DNA from: Nematostella vectensis
Taxonomy: Eukaryota > Cnidaria > Anthozoa > Actiniaria > Edwardsiidae
DNA: 64,000 nucleotides
NCBI RefSeq assembly: GCF_932526225.1
Contig: NC_064035.1
Span: 20,945,969-21,009,968, forward strand
Direction of reading: 5' to 3'
The first letter of the stretch is position 1; each line of letters opens with the position of its first letter. This document shows, piece by piece, positions 57,241 to 64,000 of this stretch. Position numbers and translations under genes: made by a program. Under the pieces are notes generated by a model. The model saw only the letters and a list, made by a program, of their open reading frames with translations, was not told the origin of the DNA and did not search any database.

Positions 57241-59124
57241 ATTGAACACGTAACGAAACGTATTTCAATAATACAATGTTCAGATGGAGCCGTATTTATA
57301 TACAGTGGTTTTTAGAATTGCACTGCTCTGATTTCCTTTGTCAAAGAACTCCGCAAGGGTTAGCCCATGGGTCAGCATACCCTTCGGGGATGGTCTAGAA
57401 TGCCCATAGAAGGTACTCGGGAGTGTGTATCGTCAAGATGCATTTGGTGGCTGGGTTGACTAGCCATAAAAAGGGTTTCACAGTATACATTTCAAAGTCG
57501 CTTCTCTGGCCAGGCTAAGAATGATGTAGACAGGTGAAGTTTTTCGACATTAACCTATATCGGTTAACACGAATTGCGGCGACCGAGAACGACTCCTTAG
57601 TTGACTATTCGTGAAGGGTGTTTGAGCAGTGTTAGGCTAAACTTCGTTGCTTATGTTGCGGGGCCATAGTTTCACGGCATATTGTTATCCTTCAAGAAAA
57701 CCGAAACAAATGACATGACACTCCAAGTGATAACAAAATGTCTATCATTAAAACTGTACTTCAAATTCAAAAGGCCATTCACCAAGCATGTGTTTACTTA
57801 CATAAATCTAAATTTTTTCTGGTTACAGAAAGCAACCACTACCTTGACGTATCCAGTTAAGTAAGTATAATACTATTCATTACATAGCACTGTTATAACA
57901 TTATGTTTGTTGGACCACAGACTCTTTGCAAAGTACAAATGGATTGTGATAACAAAAATGTCTATCATTAAGGATACCCGAATTTAATTAACAGAGAATT
58001 TGTTTACTAACAGTAATTTCGATTTTTTTTATAGAGTACATCAACCAAGCAACATAACAACCAAACACTAAAAAACAATTTAGTAAGTATGATACTATTC
58101 TATAACAATTAATGTTATAACATTATGCATCTTCAATTACTGGACTCTTTGCAAATTAAGAAAATTGTCTGGTGTCATGCAAAAATACTATTTTGCTATC
58201 GTAATTTGCCTAGCTTTTATAAATGTCATGTGTTAATTGTACATTGTGTACAGTGTTTTAGTTAGGCCTGAAACAAGAATGGCAATTTTTATGCCCAATT
58301 TCATTATTTAACATGTAAAACAGGCTTAATATCTCTGCTATTCTTGTCACTATAGTATTTACCAAGTCGACTTGTATACAAGCATTAACTTTGAATCGGG
58401 CAATACCTAGTTTATGAAACAATTGGTTACCATGGTAACCACCTCATATCATATTTGTCACGTATTAACCTATTGAACACGTAACGAAACGTATTTCAAT
58501 AATACAATGTTGAGAGGGAGCCGTATTTATATACAGTGATTTTTAGTATTGCACTGCTCTGATTTCCTTTGTCAAAGAACTCCGCAAGGGTTAGCCTATG
58601 AGTCAGCATACCCTTTCGGGATGGTCTAGAATGCCCATAGAAGGTACTCGGGAGTGTGTATCGTCAAGATGCGTTTGGTGGCTGGGTTGACTAGCCATAA
58701 AACAGGTTTCACGGTATACATTTCAAAGTCGCTTCTCTGGCCAGGCTAAGAATAATGTAGACAGGTGAAGTTTTTAGACATTAACCTATATCGGTTAACA
58801 CGAATTGCGGCGAAGGAGAACGACTCCTTAGTTGACTATTCGTGAAGGGTGTTTGAGCAGTGTTAGGCTAAACTTCGTTGCTTATGTTGCGGGGCCATAT
58901 TTTCACGGCATATTGTTATCCTTCAAGAAAACCGAAACAAATGACATGACACTCCAAGTGATAACAAAATGTCTATCATTAAAACTGTACTTCAAATTCA
59001 AAAGGCCATTCACCAAGCATGTGTTTACTTACATAAATCTAAATTTTTTCTGGTTACAGAAAGCAACCACTACTTTGACGTATCCAGTTAAGTAAGTATA
59101 ATACTATTCATTACATAGCACTGT
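57241..59124 (+). repeat. Tandem duplication of the leader-exon block, offset 1231 bp
   Basis: Bases 57670-57900 recur at 58901-59131, and the flanking sequence matches at the same 1231-bp offset. Counting the earlier block split by Gypsy family 2 (52662 onward), copy B has the second leader exon three times where copy A has it once. The duplicated blocks also contain a stretch (57685-57800) absent from copy A. Confidence 0.88.
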
Positions 59125-59494
59125 TTAGTTGACTATTCGTGAAGGGTGTTTGAGCAGTGTTAGTCTAAACTTTGTTGCTTATGTTGCGGGGCCATGGTTT
59201 CACGGCACATAGTTGCATTTATGTCATTGAAATAAATGAGATATACAAGCTTGTATAACTTACTATTACGAAAGTCATAACTGAAACATTGCATTAGTGG
59301 TCTTTAGAAGACCAAAAATACATCCGTATGGCATAGAATGAAAACCATTATATACAGCATAGTGCGCTTATTCACGTTATTTATTTTGCTTTCACAGGAA
59401 CTTTCAACGAACTTTTTAAGTAATCAAACTGTAAGTACACCATTTTATCTTTTTATACATATATGAATGGCACTTATTTCTTTTTTCTGTGTAG

Positions 59495-59735
59495 ATGGAT
59501 AACTGCTCCCATTGCACTTTAATTGCTAACAACACGCTGCCTTGCTGTGGCCGTCGTGTCAATGAGCAATGCATAGAAACATTTTGGGCTAGGTTACCGC
59601 CTACAGTACCGTACCATTGTCCATACTGTAGAGCGAGAATTAAACCCTATAGCGGATGAGCCATTCATGTTAGCAACTAGAGGTTACGAGTTCGCGTTTT
59701 ATACGCTAACTGCTTGGCTGCCCCCTAAACACTAG
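59495..59735 (+). pseudogene. RING-like ORF of copy B, frameshifted
   Basis: Same start (MDNCSHC) directly after a GTGTAG acceptor and the same TAG-GTAAGA end as the intact copy at 33608. A small deletion near 59650, after CRARIKPY, shifts the frame to an early stop. The zinc-binding residues are all present before the lesion, again with Asn in place of the RING His. Confidence 0.8.
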
Positions 59736-59761
59736 GTAAGACATGTTATTATGTTTTACAG

Positions 59762-62700
59762 ATGCTACGTTTCTGGCAAAACAGGGAAATTCATTTTGTA
59801 GGAAATTTTACACTCCAACAGTGGCGTAACCAATCTGTTATTGACAAAAACCAACGACTACAACGCCAACAGCAAAAACGTTTAACATTTTTTAATGAAA
59901 ATAACATCACTAATAACATGATTCATAATTACGACTTTTTGGAGGTTTCTCGTAAGTTGAGCGATTGGGCGACATTTTGTTCGTGGTCGTATTGTGACCG
60001 TTGTAAACTGTTGGCTAAAATTAACATGTTGCCTAGTTTTAAAAGGTGCAACGTACCCAAACTAATCAATCCCGAAAAATGCCCTTGTACTAAAGATCGT
60101 TACATAGTTCCGACAGTCGACAAAATTCCTATATGTTTAAAAAATATGACAAAATCAGAAAAATTTTGCGGCCATTTGATCTCCATACTGGAGACTTAAA
60201 GAGACACCAGCACGGCTACCGCCAAAAACATGGTTTTTGCAGGGTCTCTTGGAGTCTTTACAGCGTGTTAGAGAAAATAGAAAAAATGGACGATTTGGCA
60301 AGCAAGTTTCGATGCATATTGGCATACCATTACTTCATGAATTCAACCGAGTCTAAATATAAGCATTTTGTCGAACTGAGAGCCACATATTTGACTGAAA
60401 ATCGCCAGTTAAATATGTACGATTACCGCGAGAATGATGGAATAGAATGTGCAGTGTGGCCACACTTGTAATCCTATCATTCCTGGTGTGAATCGAGACT
60501 CAGTGGCAATACTAGCCGCCAAAGCTCCAAGACATCGTTCATCACCTAAGGTTCTCTCCTCCATTCTAGACTACTCTTTGGAATTCGATCTTTTACAATT
60601 TGTTGTATGACCGGTGGCTATTCAACACTGTGTCAGGCGCAATTTCCTCTTCTGCTAGGTCAAGGCGCTCAGCCGCAATTTCTTTAGATACAAAGACTTT
60701 CTCTATAGAATAGTGGCGTTGGCACCATCGTTTTTTATTGGACGCACTGCAACAATATGGATATCCTACGTTGTTCATCACTATAAGCCCTTTCGAGTGG
60801 ACCTTTCCATGGGCACAGTGGTTACGCCAATCTAGAGATCTTTCTGGCAAAGGACCCACGGGACTTGCCATCCTTGAAACTCTCAACATTATCCACATCT
60901 TAGAACAAACAGTTCGAGGATATCTCTGTGGATCCAACACCAATCGGTGGACGGACAACGTGTTCACTTATAACCACATAAGAAACCGTTGTAATGTTGA
61001 GAACTTTTTCTATCGGATCGAATTCCGAGGCAGGGGTACAGCACACGTGCATCTTTTGGTTTGTCTGGAGAGTCTTAAGCAAGCAGACTACCGTCTAATC
61101 AGGGGAGACATTCCTTGGTTAGATGCGGAAACTGCTTACGTAGTCAATGACCTTCAGCCAAGCCAAAAAGATGCCTTCCCAGAATGCAATGAGAGAACCT
61201 CAGTTAAAACTGATCAGAACGGAGAGGAAATGCTGTCGTTGTACCACCCTAATGACGCATTTTCTCAAAACCTTCGAGCTTATATAAGCACAATACTTCC
61301 GTTCCTGAAATGCAAAATGGATGTCCAAGTTTCTGATAAGAAATCTATGGTTCTAAGGTACGTTACTTCCTACATCTCAAAATTCCATGACCAACAAACT
61401 TCAGAATCCTTGTATTCTAGATACGTTACTCCTGCCATGGCTGGCTTCCGTCATGTGTCAGATTTAAAGCCACTCGAACCAGAGATGGTTGTCACTCTCC
61501 CATCTTTTAAGCCAGCCTGGACCAACAACCCCACAAAACGTTACGTCCCTCCGCGTCCAAGTAACGTTGAAGAAAGTGTTCTTGTCACAAAATATATTAA
61601 CAGGGGCCAGGATATCCAGGACTATAGTTTGCTCCAATGGCTAAGGACGCACGACACTAACAAAAGTGTTCCCACTCCTTACAAAAGGCAAACTGCCCTT
61701 GTCGGGGTTAAGTACGTGTCAGTTTTCAATCCTTGCTTCTTTTTCCAATACTTATTATTGAACGTACCTTTCAAGAATATCAGTGAACTTAGGCATCCAT
61801 ACCATGACACCATTCCAGAACAGTTCAAGTATTATGCAGCGGCCCTAGCATTGCAACCGGAACTATGGAACGATGATGTTGCAATTGCCAATTTATTCCG
61901 AAAACAGGGCAATAAAGAGTATTATGTAGACAATGTCTTGTCGTTTCTACATAGTACGAGGCAAATGTACCATCTCTGGCAGGTACAAGTTCTCCGTAAT
62001 GAGGATTCGTAAATAGACCAACTGATAATGACTTCACGCTTAATGTAGAGCAACAACGTGTGCTACATAAGCTGAAGTCATTTCTTCGTTTACGATCTCG
62101 CCATTACGGAACAGTTTTTGCAACTGTACAGCCACAATTCCAAGCAAACTATGATGACGATGATGAGGAAGAAATTGCCGACGACGATCCACAACCCCCA
62201 CCCAGAGCACCACCTATCATTGAACAGCAGTATGACGAAGATCATTCCTTGAATGATTGGACCAAACTGCTGTCAATCATTTGGTGAGCCTGGTACTGGC
62301 AAAACACATTGCATTTATGGATGCATAGACTACTTAGTTCGAGAAGACAAAAAAGTACTTGTTGCGACGCCAAAAGGCTTTTTGGCTTCAAGTTACCGAG
62401 CTTAATTCGATGCATCCATAGACTGCAACACAATCCATTCTGCCTTTTTAATTCCAGTAGGAAATTCTGCGCCTACTGTGAATCATTCTCTCTCTTTCTA
62501 TGATGTCATAATTCTAGACGAGGTGTCTATGGTGCCAATTTTCATTTTTAAACACATTCTCAGAACACTTCAGGATCTGTCTTGTAGACCAGTTGTTCTA
62601 ATAAGCGGTGATAAATACTAACAACATCCCATAGAAACAGTGAACAATCGTATCGTTACTGCATGCAATGCTTACACGGATATAAACATCTATAGAATGT

Positions 62701-63378
62701 GCCATACCATTCATTTATTTCAACAGCAACGCTGTGTGGACGACCAATACAAGAACATTCTAGACCACCTTCGGTACTGGAAACCTACACCGCAAATACT
62801 TAGCACTCTGAATCATAGAGTCATTTACAGGCACAAAAATGTTCTTGATGTTGACATCAAGGAAGCATTAAAAATGCATCCACAATCCATTGTCGTTACT
62901 GTTTCTAAACGCGCAACAGCACGCGTTAACAAAATAGTCTTCGAGAATTTCTTTCTATTGAGTCAATCTTTGGGTACAATGCAGCTGGATAATAATGACC
63001 CGCCTATGCATATTTCTAAAAATATGAGGGTCATTATTACCCAGAACCTTGACAAGTCTAGAGGGGTTGTAAATGGACAAACAGCAATTGTACATTTCCG
63101 CAGTCAGAACAAGTACAACCCTTGTTACCGAACAAGACAATCTAGGCAACAATGTTACTTTTAAGCGAACCGTTTTACCTGTGGTCTTGGGCTATGCAAT
63201 AACCATTTGCAAAGCCCAAGGCCAAACCTTGCACAAGTGCATCGTATGGATGGATTCTGATTTTGTCCCAGCAGCATCAGGCTATGTGGCGCTATCCAGG
63301 GTGAGAAAATTAGAATCCATCCATTTCATGACAACTTTATCCGACGTTCACTTTACGCCTGTTAACTGCGAGCAGTGA
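59762..63378 (+). pseudogene. RepHel: Helitron-type HUH replicase and Pif1-family helicase, decayed
   Basis: RepHel nicks and joins single-stranded DNA at element ends (HUH/Tyr domain) and unwinds it (Pif1 helicase). The ATG lies directly after a TTTTACAG acceptor. 59762-60471: N-terminal region with CDRCKLLAKINML and, in a second frame, RPFDLHTGDLKRHQHGYR. 60738-62012: Rep core, with FITISPFEWTFPW, the HUH motif HVH at 61044-61052 in RGTAHVHLLV, and the Tyr motif YVTSYISKF at 61359-61385. 62283-63378: helicase with Walker A (GEPGTGKT, 62283-62306), Walker B (DEVSMV, 62517-62534), ISGD, and the C-terminal TICKAQGQTL and GYVALSRV. At least five frame breaks and a TAA at 62619-62621 make it non-functional. 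Related proteins are multicopy in cnidarian and fish genomes. Confidence 0.88.
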
Positions 63379-63503
63379 CCTTGCTCGATCGAACAACTTA
63401 CGTTAACCCACATATGCAATCTTTTTTAAATGTACTTTGCTTTTAGATGTCATTATTATGAATCACAACTAACACATTAATGGTCAATTCTCTTTTACTC
63501 TAG

Positions 63504-63853
63504 ATGGCTTACGTTACCCCATCCAAATCTACAAAGCGCGTAAACTACCTGTTGCACTTCCCTCACTATTTTCTGCGGCCATACAAGGGACATGGCTGTT
63601 AAGGCCAGGCGTGGCGCTTTCAGAACTGGCCCAATGTGTCAACGAAAATATCGACATTATTAACAATACGGACATTTTACGAAACATAGAACCGATTACT
63701 GACAAACTACAGCCTTTACGACAGTTGACGTTTGAGCTAACTCAAACAATGGCCTACCTTCCTACACCACACATTGAGATCAGCACATCATGTGGCACAA
63801 CACACACGTTGATCCAGCTCAATATATATATACTACCAGGAGTTTATAGCTAG
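63504..63853 (+). pseudogene. ORF3 of copy B, broken
   Basis: Starts MAYVTPSKSTKRVNY directly after an ACTCTAG acceptor, as in copy A. A deletion of about 50 bp at 63592 shifts the frame; the matching sequence resumes at 63611 (ALSELAQCVNENIDIINNTDILRNIEPIT). It diverges from copy A after about 63740 and lacks the coiled-coil and lysine-rich tail. Confidence 0.75.
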
Positions 63854-63990
63854 TCTTGATTTCTGAGGACTTCTGTTGAGCTGGCTCAAACTATGGCCTA
63901 ACTCCGTACACCACATATTGACTCATCATGTGGCAGAGCTCGGGTGGGCCACATGTTGAGCAGGCTCAAAATATGGCTTACTTTTCGAAT
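63724..63990. repeat. Three diverged repeats with short palindromes at the window end
   Basis: Units beginning GTTGACG/GTTGAGC occur at 63724, 63875 and 63955. Each holds a near-palindrome, such as TTGAGCTGGCTCAA or TTGAGCAGGCTCAA, followed by a variant of ACTATGGCCTA. Not present in copy A. Function unknown. Confidence 0.6.
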
Positions 63991-64000
63991 GGGTTAGCCT

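Larger units (their letters stand above)
56819..64000 (+). mobile_element. Helitron-like element copy B, segment 4 (RepHel-bearing, runs off the window)
   Basis: Resumes copy A homology from about 32398 after the Gypsy family 2 insertion. It carries repeated leader-exon blocks, a broken RING ORF, a decayed RepHel and a broken ORF3. The right end is beyond the window. Confidence 0.85.

Noticed and set aside
57682-59095. Two frames sharing about 60 residues, considered as a duplicated gene
   Set aside because: They read through the duplicated leader-exon block and end at the conserved GTAAGT donor; there is no ATG or homology support for a protein.

Overview
The window looks like nuclear DNA of an early-branching animal, most likely a cnidarian and probably an anthozoan. 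This is inferred from three things: a 15-exon metazoan PSMD11 gene with GT/AG introns, a compact two-exon IL-17-like cytokine gene, and a dense mixture of BEL/Pao, Gypsy, R2, L2/CR1-like and Helitron-like elements. No bacterial-style genes, tRNA genes or CRISPR arrays were seen.

Layout. Bases 1557-15333 (minus strand) hold PSMD11/Rpn6, a 26S proteasome lid subunit. All 15 coding exons can be placed and join in frame to 417 codons. Its introns carry a TIR-bounded 3.1-kb insertion, a BEL/Pao remnant, a target-site-duplicated LINE and three minisatellites. Bases 21881-24551 (plus strand) hold a secreted IL-17-like gene. The flanks contain MITEs, a CCA-rich array and a truncated LINE ending in a 41-bp-arm hairpin.

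From about 29981 to the window end is a nested transposon complex. Its backbone is two copies of a Helitron-like element. Copy A (29981-34996) carries tandem subterminal repeats, short spliced leader exons, a RING-like ORF and a nuclear-basic ORF ('ORF3'), but has lost the replicase/helicase. Copy B (38661 to the window end, in four pieces) keeps a decayed RepHel (HUH nuclease plus Pif1 helicase) between the same two accessory ORFs. In both copies every ORF begins with ATG directly after a 3' splice-site AG. Copy B is broken by a Gypsy element (38823-44195), an L2/CR1-like LINE (45604-52336) that itself carries a second copy of the same Gypsy family (46257-51611), and a different minus-strand Gypsy-type element (52822-56818).

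Between copies A and B lies a piece of 28S rRNA gene (minus strand) split by an R2 retrotransposon at the canonical R2 site.

Most notable: (1) the splice-bounded ORF cassettes of the Helitron-like element; (2) both LTR families lack a tRNA-type primer site and instead carry a sequence just inside the 5' LTR that is complementary to their own LTR (13 nt and 9-10 nt), as in self-priming Tf1/sushi elements; (3) the 28S+R2 fragment stranded among Helitron-like copies.
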